From Methylotenera oryzisoli (GTDB taxonomy: Bacteria; Pseudomonadota; Gammaproteobacteria; Burkholderiales; Methylophilaceae), in assembly GCF_004661485.1 (NCBI RefSeq), contig NZ_PQVH01000005.1, positions 1-64,000 on the forward strand: 64,000 nt of DNA, given 5' to 3'. Positions 22,279-34,521 of this stretch are shown piece after piece. The number at the start of each line of letters is the position of its first letter. Position 1 is the first letter of the stretch. The position numbers and the translations under genes were made by a program. Below the pieces are notes generated by a model that did no database searches, was not told where the DNA came from, and saw only the letters and a program-made list of their open reading frames with translations.

Positions 22279-22749
22279 ATGAACATTAACTTTACACTTA
22301 TCGCACAAGCTATCGCATTTGCTGTGTTGATTTGGTTCACAGTGAAATTCGTTTGGCCGCCGCTTTTAAAAGCGATTGAAACGCGCCAAAAAGAAATTGC
22401 TGATGGTTTGGCAGCAGCGCAAGAAGGCCGCAGTGCTTTAGAGGTTGCAGCTAAAAAGTCAGAAGTGACATTGGCTGAAGCAAAACAAAAAGCGAGCGAG
22501 ATTATTGCGCAAGCTGAAAAACGCGGTTCACAAATCGTTGAAGAAGCTAAAGGCAATGCTAAGGTTGAAGGTGACCGTATTTTAGCTGGTGCTAAAGCTG
22601 AAATCGATCAAGAAGTAAACCGTGCTAAAGAAGGTTTGCGTGCGCAAGTGTCTGCATTAGCTATCGCTGGTGCTGAAAAGATTTTGCGTAAAGAAATCGA
22701 CGCAAATGCTCATAGCGAAATGCTATCTAAACTAGCTGCAGAACTTTAA
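22279..22749 (+). CDS. atpF: ATP synthase F0 subunit b
   Basis: Peripheral stalk subunit, 156 residues. It has one N-terminal membrane helix (residues 3-24, [20 protein letters not shown]) and a long, charged helix rich in Ala, Glu and Lys that pairs with a second copy. The length equals E. coli AtpF (156). It lies 24 nt before atpH. Confidence 0.97.
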   Translation: MNINFTLIAQAIAFAVLIWFTVKFVWPPLLKAIETRQKEIADGLAAAQEGRSALEVAAKKSEVTLAEAKQKASEIIAQAEKRGSQIVEEAKGNAKVEGDRILAGAKAEIDQEVNRAKEGLRAQVSALAIAGAEKILRKEIDANAHSEMLSKLAAEL

Positions 22750-22772
22750 GGCTAAGGGATAAAGGAAATCAC

Positions 22773-23309
22773 ATGGCTGAAGTATCAACCATCGCAAGAC
22801 CTTATGCAGTAGCGGCTTATAAATTGGGTCGTGAGCAAAAGGCACTTGGTAAATGGTCTGAGATGTTGGGTTTTGCCGCTGCCGTTACAAATGACGCGCA
22901 AATTAAAGCCTATATTCAAGACCCTAAAGTTGTGAGCAGTGATTTGCAAGCAACTTTCTTGAAAGTGTGTGGCGATCAACTTAACGAAAACGGACAAAAT
23001 CTTGTCAAAGTTTTGGTTGAGTATGGTCGTTTATCCATTTTGCCAGAAATTTCAAGCGCATTTGAGGCGTTAAAAGCACAAGATGAGGGTACGTTAGATG
23101 CTGAGATTATTGCAGCAGCTAAACCGAGTGCGGCAGAGGTTAAAGACCTAGTAAAACGCTTAGAAGCTAAGTTTGGTAAAAAGATTGAGGCTAGTGTTTC
23201 TGTTGACCCAGAACTCATTGGTGGCATCAAAATTATTGTTGGCGATACCGTGATCGACGCATCCGTCAAAGGTCAGTTACAAAATTTAGCCTATACGCTT
23301 ACGGCATAA
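22773..23309 (+). CDS. atpH: ATP synthase F1 subunit delta
   Basis: 178-residue stalk-to-head connector. The N-terminal helical domain begins STIARPYAVAAYKLGRE, and the C-terminal signature DPELIGGIKIIVGDTVIDASVKGQL is present. Normal length. AAAGGA lies upstream of the ATG. Confidence 0.96.
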   Translation: MAEVSTIARPYAVAAYKLGREQKALGKWSEMLGFAAAVTNDAQIKAYIQDPKVVSSDLQATFLKVCGDQLNENGQNLVKVLVEYGRLSILPEISSAFEALKAQDEGTLDAEIIAAAKPSAAEVKDLVKRLEAKFGKKIEASVSVDPELIGGIKIIVGDTVIDASVKGQLQNLAYTLTA

Positions 23310-23358
23310 GACGCAGGCAATGGCCTAACTTTAGGCAAAGAAACTATTAGGAGTTTAC

Positions 23359-24900
23359 ATGCAGTTATCTACATCAGAAATCAGTGAACTGATTAAAAGC
23401 AGATTAGAAAATTTTTCTACCAGTGCTGAAGCGCGTACTCAAGGTACTGTTATTTCAGTAACTGACGGTATCGTTCGTATTCACGGTCTTTCAAACGTGA
23501 TGGCCGGCGAGATGATCGAATTCCCAGGCAACACATTCGGCCTTGCGCTTAACTTAGAGCGCGACTCTGTGGGTGCAGTGGTTTTAGGTGACTACGAACA
23601 CATTACTGAAGGCGACACATGTAAATGTACAGGTCGTATCTTGGAAGTGCCAGTTGGTCCAGAGTTAGTTGGCCGCGTAGTGAACGCATTGGGTCAGCCT
23701 ATCGATGGTAAAGGTCCAGTTAACGCTAAGTTGACAGACAAGATTGAAAAAGTGGCTCCTGGCGTGATTGCACGTAAATCAGTTTCACAACCAGTACAAA
23801 CTGGTTTGAAATCAGTTGACTCTATGGTGCCAGTAGGCCGTGGTCAACGTGAGTTGATCATTGGTGACCGTCAAACAGGTAAAACAGCAGTTGCGGTTGA
23901 TGCGATTATCAACCAAAAAGGTCAAAATATGACCTGTATCTACGTTGCGATTGGCCAAAAGGCTTCTACTATCGCTAACGTGGTACGTAAGCTTGAAGAA
24001 AACGGCGCGATGGCATACACCATTGTAGTTGCAGCTTCAGCTTCTGACTCAGCTGCACTGCAATTCTTAGCACCATATGCTGGTTGTACCATGGGCGAAT
24101 ACTTCCGTGACCGCGGTGAAGATGCATTGATCGTTTATGATGATTTGACTAAACAAGCGATTGCTTACCGTCAAATTTCATTGTTATTACGTCGTCCACC
24201 AGGCCGTGAAGCTTACCCAGGTGACGTGTTCTACATCCACTCACGTTTGTTAGAGCGTGCAGCTCGCGTAAACGAAGAGTATGTAGAGAAATTCACTAAC
24301 GGCGCCGTTAAAGGCAAAACTGGCTCATTGACGGCATTGCCAGTGATTGAAACAGCTGCTGGTGACGTTTCTGCATTCGTTCCAACCAACGTGATTTCTA
24401 TTACTGACGGTCAGATCTTCTTGGAAACTGACTTGTTCAACGCGGGTATCCGTCCTGCGATCAACGCTGGTATTTCAGTGTCTCGCGTAGGTGGTGCAGC
24501 ACAAACTAAAGTGATTAAGAAACTTGGTGGTGGCGTACGTTTAGCCTTAGCGCAATACCGTGAATTGGCTGCGTTCGCGCAGTTCGCGTCAGACTTGGAT
24601 GAAGCAACACGTAAACAATTAGACCGCGGTCGTATGTTTACTGAGTTGATGAAACAAGCGCAATACGCACCTTTAAGCGTTTCAAACATGGCAATCACTT
24701 TGTTTGCAGCTAACAAAGGTTACTTTGATGATGTTGCTACTAACAAAGTATTAGCATTTGAAGGCAAATTGCACGGCTTCATCGCTTCTAAATACAAAGC
24801 ATTAGCTGATGCGATTGAAACAAGCAAAGACTTAAGCGGCGATAACGAAAAAGCACTTGATGCAGCAATTCAAGACTTTAAAGCGACGACTGCTTACTAA
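23359..24900 (+). CDS. atpA: ATP synthase F1 subunit alpha
   Basis: 513-residue regulatory nucleotide-binding subunit. P-loop [11 protein letters not shown] near residues 170-180, the signature [17 protein letters not shown] near 368-384, and the N-terminal beta-barrel domain ([21 protein letters not shown]). Length is the same as E. coli AtpA. AGGAG lies 7 nt upstream of the ATG. Confidence 0.98.
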   Translation: MQLSTSEISELIKSRLENFSTSAEARTQGTVISVTDGIVRIHGLSNVMAGEMIEFPGNTFGLALNLERDSVGAVVLGDYEHITEGDTCKCTGRILEVPVGPELVGRVVNALGQPIDGKGPVNAKLTDKIEKVAPGVIARKSVSQPVQTGLKSVDSMVPVGRGQRELIIGDRQTGKTAVAVDAIINQKGQNMTCIYVAIGQKASTIANVVRKLEENGAMAYTIVVAASASDSAALQFLAPYAGCTMGEYFRDRGEDALIVYDDLTKQAIAYRQISLLLRRPPGREAYPGDVFYIHSRLLERAARVNEEYVEKFTNGAVKGKTGSLTALPVIETAAGDVSAFVPTNVISITDGQIFLETDLFNAGIRPAINAGISVSRVGGAAQTKVIKKLGGGVRLALAQYRELAAFAQFASDLDEATRKQLDRGRMFTELMKQAQYAPLSVSNMAITLFAANKGYFDDVATNKVLAFEGKLHGFIASKYKALADAIETSKDLSGDNEKALDAAIQDFKATTAY

Positions 24901-24923
24901 TATCTAACTATTAGGACACTAAA

Positions 24924-25862
24924 ATGGCTGGTAGTAAAGAAATTAGAACCAAGATCAAGAGTGTAGAAAATACACGCAAGATCACTAAAGCGATGGAAAT
25001 GGTTGCCGCTTCTAAAATGCGTAAAGCGCAGGACAGAATGCGTGCATCACGTCCATACGCTGAGAAGATTCGTAATGTTGCAGCTCACCTTTCTCTTGCG
25101 CATTCTGAATATAAGCACCCTTTCCTGTTAAAGCGTGACAATGTTAAGAATGTTGGCATTATCGTTGTGAGCTCAGACAAAGGTTTGTGCGGTGGTTTAA
25201 ATACTAACGTATTGCGTTTAACTGTTAACCAAATGAAAACTTGGGAATCAGAAGGCAAGAAGTTGTCTGTAAGCGCAATTGGTAATAAAGGCTATACCTT
25301 TATGAACCGCGTTGGTGCCAATGTGAAATCACACATTACCGGTTTAGGTGATGTGCCACATTTGGATAAACTCATCGGTACGATTAAGGTAATGCTAGAC
25401 GCTTATACCGCTGGTGAAATTGATCAGTTGCATATCTGCTACACCAAGTTCATCAACACAATGAAGCAAGAGCCAGTAATTGAGCAATTGCTTCCATTGA
25501 CGGCGGAGCGCTTGGGTACACATCCAACGACAGAGAAATCTGAAGCGTTGAGTGCTAGTGCGGTTGTTAAGAGTGCGCTTGAAATCGGTGCGGCTAAAGG
25601 TCATTGGGATTACATCTACGAGCCTGAAGCTAAACCAGTGATTGACCAGTTGATGGTACGTTACATTGAATCATTAGTTTACAACGCAGTGTCTGAGAAC
25701 ATGGCATCAGAGCAATCATCACGTATGGTAGCGATGAAGTCAGCTTCTGATAATGCGAAAAACGTCATTGGCGAATTGAAACTGGTTTATAACAAAGCAC
25801 GTCAAGCAGCGATTACCAAAGAGATCTCAGAGATCGTTGGTGGTGCAGCAGCGGTTGCATAA
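24924..25862 (+). CDS. atpG: ATP synthase F1 subunit gamma
   Basis: Central shaft subunit, 312 residues, slightly longer than the usual 285-290. N-terminal [31 protein letters not shown] and the C-terminal [20 protein letters not shown]-type segment are typical. The extra length lies in the middle, around residues 190-225 ([20 protein letters not shown] onward), a region that varies in the family. AGGAC precedes the ATG. Confidence 0.97.
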   Translation: MAGSKEIRTKIKSVENTRKITKAMEMVAASKMRKAQDRMRASRPYAEKIRNVAAHLSLAHSEYKHPFLLKRDNVKNVGIIVVSSDKGLCGGLNTNVLRLTVNQMKTWESEGKKLSVSAIGNKGYTFMNRVGANVKSHITGLGDVPHLDKLIGTIKVMLDAYTAGEIDQLHICYTKFINTMKQEPVIEQLLPLTAERLGTHPTTEKSEALSASAVVKSALEIGAAKGHWDYIYEPEAKPVIDQLMVRYIESLVYNAVSENMASEQSSRMVAMKSASDNAKNVIGELKLVYNKARQAAITKEISEIVGGAAAVA

Positions 25863-25895
25863 GCAAGCAAAGAATTTAATTAAAGTAATATCTGA

Positions 25896-27353
<1,458 letters not shown>

Positions 27354-27394
27354 GTTTTACTTGGTTAATTAGTTAAACGCTTTAAGGAAAAATA

Positions 27395-27820
27395 ATGGCA
27401 AATACTGTTCATATTGATGTAGTTAGTGCAGAGGCAAGTATATTCTCAGGTGAAGCTGAGTTTGTAGTTGCACCTGCAAGTGCTGGTGAAGTAGGTATCT
27501 ACCCTAACCATGCACCAATGATTACTACCATCAAGCCTGGCGCTTTGCGTATTAAGCAAGCGAACGAAGCTGAAGAAACGTTAATCTTTATCTCAGGTGG
27601 CCTGTTAGAGGTGCAACCTGGTGTGGTGACTGTATTGGCTGATACAGCAGTACGTGGCCATGATCTAGATGAAGCAAAAGCGATTGCTGCAAAAGAAGCA
27701 GCTGAAGAAGCGCTTAAAAACAGAACTTCAGATATTGACTATGCAACAGCACAGGCAGAATTGTCTGAGGCCGTGGCACAGATTCAAACTATCGAACGCT
27801 TACGCAAGAAAACGCATTAA
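27395..27820 (+). CDS. atpC: ATP synthase F1 subunit epsilon
   Basis: 141-residue subunit that inhibits hydrolysis and couples shaft to c-ring. The N-terminal beta-sandwich ([37 protein letters not shown]) and C-terminal helical hairpin ([16 protein letters not shown]) are present. AAGGA precedes the start. Last gene of the atp operon; a terminator follows. Confidence 0.97.
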   Translation: MANTVHIDVVSAEASIFSGEAEFVVAPASAGEVGIYPNHAPMITTIKPGALRIKQANEAEETLIFISGGLLEVQPGVVTVLADTAVRGHDLDEAKAIAAKEAAEEALKNRTSDIDYATAQAELSEAVAQIQTIERLRKKTH

Positions 27821-27843
27821 TTGCGTTGAAGATGGTGTTAAAG

Positions 27844-27873
27844 CAAAAAGGCAACCTCGGTTGCCTTTTTTGT
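27844..27873 (+). terminator. Terminator of the atp operon
   Basis: AAAAGGCAACC-TC-GGTTGCCTTTTTT, GC-rich stem followed by a T run, 24 nt after the atpC stop. Confidence 0.92.
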
Positions 27874-27908
27874 TATACTTTCTGAATAGATACAGACCAA
27901 AATTACAC

Positions 27909-29279
27909 ATGAACAAATTAAATATCGTGATATTGGCAGCGGGTAAAGGCACCCGTATGCATTCTGATTTACCTAAAGTCTTACATGTGGTTGGCGCAAA
28001 GCCGATTTTGGCCCATGTGATTAATTGTGCAAAAGCATTACAGCCTAATAAGATTATTGTTGTATATGGTTTTGGTGGTGAGCGTGTCAAAGACGCGTTT
28101 AGCGGCGAAGAGATTACTTGGGTGAATCAGGCAGAACAAAATGGTACCGGTCATGCCGTTCAGCAGGCACTACCCCATTTGGATGCGGATGCAGACACTC
28201 TGATTTTATTGGGTGACGTGCCGCTAGTCGATGTGAATGCCTGTAAGCGCCTGATTGCGCAGGCGGATAACAAGCTGGCGATATTGTCGTTTAATAAAGA
28301 TGATCCTACTGGTTACGGGCGTATCGTGCGCGACCTAGGCGGTGAGGTGCATGCCATTGTGGAACATAAAGATGCAACACAGGCGCAGCGTGCGATTGTA
28401 GAGGTGAATACTGGCATTATGGCCATGCCAAATGCATATCTGAAAAGCTGGTTATCAAGAATAACCAACAATAATGCACAAGGTGAATATTACTTAACCG
28501 ATATTGTGGCATTAGCGGTAGCGGATAAAGTGGGTGTAGTAGCTGAAATTACGGATGATGAGTGGTCTGTAACCGGCATTAATGCGAAGGCTGATTTGGC
28601 GCAAATTGAGCGCGTCTACCAAGCAAGAATAGCACAAGCGCTATTGCAGCAAGGCGTTACTTTAAAAGACCCAGCACGTATTGATGTGCGTGGCGATTTA
28701 CATTGTGGCCGAGATGTAGAGATAGATGTGAACTGCGTGTTTGAAGGTAATGTGACCTTAGGCGACCGTGTGAAAATAGCAGCTAATTGCGTGATTAAAA
28801 ATGCAGTCATTGCTGCAGGTGCACAGATCGCCGCGTTTACGCATATCGATGACACGGCAGTTGGTGAAAATAGCCGTATTGGTCCGTTTGCACGCTTACG
28901 TCCTGGCACTACCCTCGCTGCCGATACGCACGTTGGTAACTTTGTCGAGCTGAAAAATGCACAGGTTGACGTCGGTAGTAAGATCAACCATTTGAGTTAT
29001 GTGGGTGATAGTACTGTAGGTAAGGTGGTTAACATAGGTGCTGGTACCATCACCTGTAATTATGATGGTGCGAATAAATTTAGAACGGTGATTGAAGACG
29101 GTGCGTTTATTGGCTCTGACTCACAGTTGGTAGCGCCAATTACCATAGGCAAAAACGCAACGATTGCGGCAGGTTCAACCATTACTCGAGATGCACCGGC
29201 AGATGCCCTCACCTTCTGCCGTGCTAAAGAGCAGAAGTCAATTATGGGTTGGAAGCGACCACAAAAAATTAAAAAATAA
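27909..29279 (+). CDS. glmU: Bifunctional N-acetylglucosamine-1-phosphate uridyltransferase / glucosamine-1-phosphate acetyltransferase
   Basis: 456-residue enzyme that makes UDP-GlcNAc for peptidoglycan and LPS. The pyrophosphorylase domain starts NIVILAAGKGTRMHSDLPKVLH (residues 4-25) with LLGDVPLV near 100. The C-terminal left-handed beta-helix acetyltransferase shows the hexapeptide repeats and the N-Y-D-G active region (ITCNYDGANKFRT). The ATG at 27909 gives the family N-terminus; the frame is open further upstream only because it overlaps atpC. Its product pathway precursor comes from glmS, next downstream. Confidence 0.97.
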   Translation: MNKLNIVILAAGKGTRMHSDLPKVLHVVGAKPILAHVINCAKALQPNKIIVVYGFGGERVKDAFSGEEITWVNQAEQNGTGHAVQQALPHLDADADTLILLGDVPLVDVNACKRLIAQADNKLAILSFNKDDPTGYGRIVRDLGGEVHAIVEHKDATQAQRAIVEVNTGIMAMPNAYLKSWLSRITNNNAQGEYYLTDIVALAVADKVGVVAEITDDEWSVTGINAKADLAQIERVYQARIAQALLQQGVTLKDPARIDVRGDLHCGRDVEIDVNCVFEGNVTLGDRVKIAANCVIKNAVIAAGAQIAAFTHIDDTAVGENSRIGPFARLRPGTTLAADTHVGNFVELKNAQVDVGSKINHLSYVGDSTVGKVVNIGAGTITCNYDGANKFRTVIEDGAFIGSDSQLVAPITIGKNATIAAGSTITRDAPADALTFCRAKEQKSIMGWKRPQKIKK

Positions 29280-29304
29280 TTCCTTACTAGTGATTTGATC
29301 GTCG

Positions 29305-29331
29305 ATAGGCTCAAAGCAGATTCGAGCCTAT
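29305..29331 (+). repeat. 8-bp inverted repeat between glmU and glmS
   Basis: ATAGGCTC - 11 nt - GAGCCTAT. A stem without a T run, 26 nt after glmU and about 46 nt before glmS. It may stabilise the glmU mRNA end or influence the glmS leader. Confidence 0.5.
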
Positions 29332-29377
29332 GGATTGTGTGAACATATCAAGATAAAAATTTTAAGAGAGCAAAACT

Positions 29378-31219
29378 ATGTGTGGCATTGTAGGTGCAGT
29401 AGCAAATAGAAATGTCGTTTTAACCTTGATTGAAGGCTTAAGCCGCCTAGAGTACAGAGGGTATGACTCAGCTGGTGTGGCTGTATTAAACGATACAGGC
29501 ATTGCACGGGTGCGTGCTGTCGGCCGTGTTTCAGCCATGACAGAAAAGGCGAATGAGTCACAGCTAAGTGGCTTGGTAGGGATTGGCCACACACGCTGGG
29601 CTACGCATGGTGGTGTGACAGAAAGTAATGCACATCCACATATGTCCCCTAGCCAATTGAATGGTGAGGTTGCGGTTGTGCATAACGGCATTATCGAGAA
29701 CCATGATGAGCAGCGCGCACATTTAAAAACCTTGGGTTATGTGTTTGAATCACAAACCGATACTGAGGTAATTGCACATTTAATTCATTACTACCATCAA
29801 ACCCTACCTTTACTTGCAGCCACACAAAAAGCGGTGCGTGAGCTTACAGGCGCGTTTGCAATTAGTGTAATCTCTAAAAAAGAGCCTGAGCATATGGTGA
29901 CCGCACGCCTAGGCTGCCCGTTATTGATTGGCCTGGGTGAAGGCGAAAACTTTATTGCCTCAGACGTTTCTGCCGTGCTCTCTGTCACACGCAAAGTGAT
30001 TTATTTAGAAGATGGCGACGTGGCTGATATTCGCCGTGAAGGTGTGACTATTTTGGGGCGCGATGGGGTTGAGGTAACACGTAAAATTCATATGAGTGAC
30101 GTGTCACTCGCTAGCTTGGAGTTGGGCCCATATTCGCACTTCATGCAAAAAGAGATTCATGAGCAGCCACGTGCTTTAACTGACACTATAGAGGCATTGA
30201 TTGACGACAATCACTTCTCACCTGCCCTGTTTGGCAAGGCCGCCGCAGCTGTGTTTGAACAAGTAGATAGCATTTTAATCTTGGCTGCCGGTACCAGTTA
30301 TTATGCGGCGCTAACCGCTAAGTACTGGTTAGAGAGCATTGCTAAGCTGCCTACCAATGTAGAAATCGCCAGTGAATACCGTTATCGTGAGTCTGTACCT
30401 AACCCGCGTCAGCTAATCGTGACGATTTCACAGTCTGGTGAAACATTAGACACGATGGAGGCGCTCAAACATGCCAAAGCCTTGGGTCAGCACCTCACAC
30501 TAGCCATTTGCAACGTACAAGAGAGTGCAATTCCTCGTGCTTCAGAGCTTGTGTTCTATACGCGTGCAGGCGCGGAGATTGGTGTTGCTTCTACAAAGGC
30601 CTTCACCACGCAATTAGTGGCCTTATTCACCTTGGCCGCAACGTTGGCAAAACAACGCGGATTATTGGATAAAGAAACTGAACAATCACATTTAGGCGCA
30701 CTGCGCCAATTAGCCGGTAGCGTGCAGCATGCACTAAACTTAGAGCCGCAAATACGTGAATGGGCAAAATCATTTGCCAATAAACAACATGCTTTGTTCC
30801 TAGGCCGTGGCATACACTACCCTATCGCCTTAGAGGGCGCATTGAAGCTTAAAGAGATTTCGTACATCCATGCCGAGGCTTACCCTGCGGGAGAGCTTAA
30901 ACACGGCCCCTTGGCGCTGGTGGATAGCGCCATGCCGGTGGTGGTGATTGCGCCGAATGATGCGTTGTTAGAAAAAGTAAAATCTAACATGCAGGAAGTG
31001 AAAGCGCGTGGCGGCGAGTTATTTGTGTTTGCTGATGCAGACAGTCACTTTACAGAATCTGAAGGCGTGCATGTAATACGTACCCCGCGCCATGTAGGCG
31101 TGCTCTCGCCTATTTTGCATACGATACCGGTACAGATGCTGGCTTACCATGCGGCCCTGTTGAAGGGAACGGATGTAGATAAGCCTAGGAATCTGGCAAA
31201 ATCAGTCACCGTAGAGTAA
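29378..31219 (+). CDS. glmS: Glutamine-fructose-6-phosphate aminotransferase
   Basis: 613-residue enzyme making glucosamine-6-phosphate. Catalytic Cys2 (MCGIVGAV) begins the glutaminase domain, which has TRWATHGG and HNGIIENH. Two SIS isomerase domains follow with [18 protein letters not shown] and the C-terminal [17 protein letters not shown] lies about 8 nt upstream. No glmS ribozyme was recognised. The accessory region begins directly after this gene, the general location of the Tn7 attachment site. Confidence 0.98.
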   Translation: MCGIVGAVANRNVVLTLIEGLSRLEYRGYDSAGVAVLNDTGIARVRAVGRVSAMTEKANESQLSGLVGIGHTRWATHGGVTESNAHPHMSPSQLNGEVAVVHNGIIENHDEQRAHLKTLGYVFESQTDTEVIAHLIHYYHQTLPLLAATQKAVRELTGAFAISVISKKEPEHMVTARLGCPLLIGLGEGENFIASDVSAVLSVTRKVIYLEDGDVADIRREGVTILGRDGVEVTRKIHMSDVSLASLELGPYSHFMQKEIHEQPRALTDTIEALIDDNHFSPALFGKAAAAVFEQVDSILILAAGTSYYAALTAKYWLESIAKLPTNVEIASEYRYRESVPNPRQLIVTISQSGETLDTMEALKHAKALGQHLTLAICNVQESAIPRASELVFYTRAGAEIGVASTKAFTTQLVALFTLAATLAKQRGLLDKETEQSHLGALRQLAGSVQHALNLEPQIREWAKSFANKQHALFLGRGIHYPIALEGALKLKEISYIHAEAYPAGELKHGPLALVDSAMPVVVIAPNDALLEKVKSNMQEVKARGGELFVFADADSHFTESEGVHVIRTPRHVGVLSPILHTIPVQMLAYHAALLKGTDVDKPRNLAKSVTVE

Positions 31220-31549
31220 GTGTCGCTTAGCATACTTTAAGAACTTTAAATTACTAATATTGTGGATAATTTAATGTCTGAAACATTCTTAATTTTTATC
31301 GATATAAAAATTAAGACAAAATAAATTAATTAAGGATATTTTGAACTAATTTTTCAAAATTAATTGATTTCAAAATTAGCTGCGTATAACCGCCTAAAGT
31401 CGCCACTCAGTATCGCTTAAAAGAGCCCTTATACTGCACTAAAAAAAGCCACTTCATGAATTACAGGAAGTAGCTTTTTCTATTAATCATTACGCATGCA
31501 AGCCCTTGCAGTTAAACATAGTGCATAGCCACCAATCTTAACCAGTACT
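31220..31549. other. 330-bp gap after glmS
   Basis: AT-rich in its first half, no reading frame with family resemblance. It contains the copZ terminator at 31441-31479. No Tn7 end sequence or transposition gene was recognised. Confidence 0.6.
31441..31479 (-). terminator. Terminator of copZ (also suited to glmS)
   Basis: AAAAAGC-C-ACTTC / GAAGT-A-GCTTTTT stem with one mismatch and an 11-nt loop, flanked by A and T runs so that it can act in both directions. Confidence 0.8.
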
Positions 31550-31744
31550 TTATAGCAATGGTTTATATCCAGCATCAGACATAGCTTTAATAATAACCTC
31601 TTCAGAACTACCTGTTTGAACGCTTACTGTTTTTGTGGGCAAACTCACCTCAACAACAGCACTCTCGTCCACTTGAAGTATGGCTGCCCTGATTGTATTC
31701 ACACAGCCACCACAGCTCATTTTCGGTACATTAAATGTATACAT
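31550..31744 (-). CDS. copZ: Copper chaperone CopZ-like, HMA domain
   Basis: 64-residue cytoplasmic heavy-metal-associated domain protein that would hand Cu(I) to CopA or CueR. The metal-binding loop is MSCGGC (residues about 9-14) and the family ending SDAGYKPLL is present. I choose the ATG at 31744, which has AAAGG 9 nt upstream; a GTG three codons earlier is too close to that site. It is divergent from copA and has its own CueR-type promoter at 31775-31805. Confidence 0.88.
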   Translation of the reverse strand: MYTFNVPKMSCGGCVNTIRAAILQVDESAVVEVSLPTKTVSVQTGSSEEVIIKAMSDAGYKPLL

Positions 31745-31774
31745 ATAGCACACCCTTTCAATTGTTGAAGCCTC

Positions 31775-31805
31775 ACTTTAGACCTTACCATCATGGCAAG
31801 GTCAA
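31775..31805 (-). promoter_or_regulatory. MerR/CueR-type promoter and operator of copZ
   Basis: On the minus strand: TTGACC (31805-31800), 19-bp spacer, TAAAGT (31780-31775). The spacer holds the dyad GACCTTgCC-ATGAT-GGtAAGGTC (31781-31803). An overlong 19-bp spacer with a central dyad is the hallmark of MerR-family activation. Confidence 0.85.
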
Positions 31806-31831
31806 GCAGTTCTTATTTGTTAAAATACCGT

Positions 31832-31862
31832 TTGACCTTCCAATGGTGGGAATCTTTACGAT
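31832..31862 (+). promoter_or_regulatory. MerR/CueR-type promoter and operator of copA
   Basis: TTGACC (31832-31837), 19-bp spacer with ACCTTCCA / GTGGGAAT half-sites, TACGAT (31857-31862), about 31 bp before copA. Same architecture as the copZ promoter. Confidence 0.83.
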
Positions 31863-31892
31863 GACGCATAATGATTGAAATAGGAGGTAAAA

Positions 31893-34082
31893 ATGACGGG
31901 GTCTGATCACGCTTTAGATATTGCAATTACTGGTATGAGTTGCGCATCTTGCGTTTCTACCGTTGAAAGTGCTTTACGCAAAATTCCTGAAGTTGAGTCA
32001 GCTAGCGTTAATCTAGCCACTGAAAAAGCCCATATAGAGCTAAAAGAGGGAAGATCATTACAGACTCAAGCTATTTTAAAGGCAGTTATTGATGCCGGAT
32101 ATGGTGCTGAGTTGCTTACTCACACCCACAGCCTAGAACACCATGACGATGAGTCTGCTAATGGCATCCGTATTGTAATGGCGGTTTTATTAAGTACTCC
32201 ACTCATTATCCCGATGCTATTTAGTCTATCAGGTGGACATTGGAATCTACCAGTTTGGGTTCAATGGCTACTGGCAACTCCTGTACAGTTTTACTTGGGG
32301 GCAGGATTCTATACATCTGCCTGGAAGGCCATTAAGAACAAAACCGGCAATATGGATTTGCTAGTTGCAATCGGCACTTCAGCCGCGTATTTGCTATCGA
32401 TATATATGATGTTACAAGGTCATGAACATTTATATTTCGAGGCTTCAAGTGTTGTGATTACCCTTGTGCTGTTAGGCAAATGGCTAGAGAAACGTGCAAA
32501 AAGGCAAACAACAGAGGCCATACGTGCCCTACAGAAATTAAGACCTGAGACTGCCAGAGTAAGGCGCTTGAATGAGGAGCTAGATATTCCACTCCAAGAG
32601 GTTGTGATTGACGATGTTGTGATTATTCGTCCGGGTGAGCGAATCCCCGTAGATGCAATAATTATCGATGGAAGCAGCCATGTTGATGAGTCTATGATGA
32701 CTGGCGAGAGTGAGCCAGTGAATAAAGCAGTAGGCAATAAGGTAATAGGCGGAGCGGTTAATATTGATGGCATGCTATTAGTTAAAACGATGGCGATAGG
32801 TGCTGAAAGCACGTTGTCTCGTATCATCCGCTTGGTTGAGGACGCACAGACAGCAAAGCCTGAAATCCAGCGTTTGGTTGACAAAGTTAGCGCTGTATTT
32901 GTGCCGGTAGTCATCGTGATTGCATTCATTACACTACTTGCTTGGGGACTATATTCAGCCAATTGGGAGCAAGCAATATTAAACGCTGTTGCTGTATTAG
33001 TGATTGCTTGCCCATGTGCGCTTGGTTTAGCGACGCCAACCGCCATTATGGCAGGCACAGGGGTGGCAGCACGCCACGGGATTTTAATTAAAGATGCGAA
33101 AGCATTAGAGCTTGCCCATAGCATCACGCAGGTGGTGTTTGATAAAACCGGAACTCTGACTGAAGGCAAACCGGTGCTGTTGGCTTATAACGCGATTGAT
33201 GGGGATGACCTATTATTGTTAGAACTCGCTGCAAGCATTGAGCAGAATAGCCTACATCCATTAGCTAAGGCGGTTGTGAATCAACTGCAGTCATTAGGAA
33301 AGAGTCCAGCGATTGCCACCGATGTGCGAGATGTGGCAGGGCGTGGCTTACATGGAAAAATTAATAACAAAGTCATTTATGTAGGCAATAAACGCTGGAT
33401 GAGTGAACTGGATGTATCCATTAATCCTCAAAATGTAGCAGCGTTGGCATATAAAAATGCGGGTAACACCATATCTTGGGTCGCACAGGGAGATGGTGAG
33501 ACTATCCCTATGTTATTGGGGATGTTGGCTTTCGGCGATCAAATTAAAGAGTCTTCGAAAAAAGCGATATCCGCTTTACATGATAAAGAAGTCAAAACAC
33601 TTTTATTAACGGGTGACAACAGTACCAGTGCTGCACGTGTTGCAGAAATGATTGGGATCGATAAAGTGTTGGCAGAACAAACGCCAGAATCCAAAGCTAG
33701 TAGCATTGCATCTTTACGTAATAAGGATGCAGTGATTGCCATGGTCGGTGATGGGATCAATGATGCACCAGCCTTAGCCGCTGCAGATGTGAGTTTTGCC
33801 ATGTCTTCAGGGACAGATGTAGCGATGCATACAGCTGACATAACATTAATGCGATCTGATCCAAGCTTGGTGGCAGATACTATCGATATTTCGCGTAGGA
33901 CTTATAGCAAGATTAAACAAAACCTGTTCTGGGCATTTATATACAATTTGATAGGCATTCCTCTGGCTGCGATGGGATTACTTAGCCCAGTCATTGCAGG
34001 GGCTGCCATGGCGTTCAGCTCGGTCAGTGTGGTAATGAACGCCTTGATGTTAAGCAAATGGAAACCCTCAATTAAAAGATAA
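31893..34082 (+). CDS. copA: Copper-exporting P1B-type ATPase CopA
   Basis: 729-residue inner-membrane Cu(I) exporter. One N-terminal HMA domain carries GMSCASC (residues 14-20). Eight membrane helices include the CPC motif ([15 protein letters not shown], near residue 373). The phosphorylation motif is DKTGTLTEG (near 416), with MTGES in the actuator domain, and the hinge [19 protein letters not shown] near the end. Between the HMA and helix 1 is a His-containing stretch ([11 protein letters not shown]). AGGAGG precedes the ATG. cueR follows 9 nt downstream, so the pair is an autoregulated operon. Confidence 0.96.
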   Translation: MTGSDHALDIAITGMSCASCVSTVESALRKIPEVESASVNLATEKAHIELKEGRSLQTQAILKAVIDAGYGAELLTHTHSLEHHDDESANGIRIVMAVLLSTPLIIPMLFSLSGGHWNLPVWVQWLLATPVQFYLGAGFYTSAWKAIKNKTGNMDLLVAIGTSAAYLLSIYMMLQGHEHLYFEASSVVITLVLLGKWLEKRAKRQTTEAIRALQKLRPETARVRRLNEELDIPLQEVVIDDVVIIRPGERIPVDAIIIDGSSHVDESMMTGESEPVNKAVGNKVIGGAVNIDGMLLVKTMAIGAESTLSRIIRLVEDAQTAKPEIQRLVDKVSAVFVPVVIVIAFITLLAWGLYSANWEQAILNAVAVLVIACPCALGLATPTAIMAGTGVAARHGILIKDAKALELAHSITQVVFDKTGTLTEGKPVLLAYNAIDGDDLLLLELAASIEQNSLHPLAKAVVNQLQSLGKSPAIATDVRDVAGRGLHGKINNKVIYVGNKRWMSELDVSINPQNVAALAYKNAGNTISWVAQGDGETIPMLLGMLAFGDQIKESSKKAISALHDKEVKTLLLTGDNSTSAARVAEMIGIDKVLAEQTPESKASSIASLRNKDAVIAMVGDGINDAPALAAADVSFAMSSGTDVAMHTADITLMRSDPSLVADTIDISRRTYSKIKQNLFWAFIYNLIGIPLAAMGLLSPVIAGAAMAFSSVSVVMNALMLSKWKPSIKR

Positions 34083-34091
34083 GGACGTTTT

Positions 34092-34496
34092 ATGCAAAGT
34101 GACTTATACAATATTGGACAGGCAGCAAAAGCTTCAGGGATCTCTGCAAAAATGATTCGTCATTATGAAGAAGTAGGTCTTTTGCCAGCAGCATCAAGAA
34201 CACTTTCTGGCTATAGAACCTATAACCATCAAGATGTGCATATGTTGCGCTTTATCAGACATTCACGCGATTTGGGCTTTTCGATTAAGCAAATTGCCGA
34301 TTTGTTAAGCCTGTGGCGTGACAAGAACCGTGCTAGTAGCAAGGTCAAATCCTTGGCCGCAGAACATATTGAAATGCTCAACAAAAAGATTGAAGAGTTA
34401 AGCGCTATGAAATCAGAGCTATCGCGTTTAGTGAGTTGCTGTCATGGCGATGGCCGCCCAGACTGCCCGATTTTAGATAGCTTGTCCTCAGAATGA
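34092..34496 (+). CDS. cueR: Copper-responsive MerR-family activator CueR
   Basis: 134 residues. The N-terminal winged helix is YNIGQAAKASGISAKMIRHYEEVGLLPAA, followed by the dimerisation helix. The metal loop has C117 and C125 (CCHGDGRPDCPI), eight residues apart as in E. coli CueR (C112, C120), with an extra C116. It probably controls the three 19-bp-spacer promoters before copZ, copA and the 35932 gene. Second gene of the copA operon. Confidence 0.93.
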   Translation: MQSDLYNIGQAAKASGISAKMIRHYEEVGLLPAASRTLSGYRTYNHQDVHMLRFIRHSRDLGFSIKQIADLLSLWRDKNRASSKVKSLAAEHIEMLNKKIEELSAMKSELSRLVSCCHGDGRPDCPILDSLSSE

Positions 34497-34521
34497 CCAA
34501 CGGTATTTAACATTATCTTGC

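Noticed and set aside
32420-33169. 249-codon reading frame antisense to copA
   Set aside because: Shadow of a conserved coding region: no family resemblance, low-complexity Ser/Thr/Ala-rich translation, no ribosome site.
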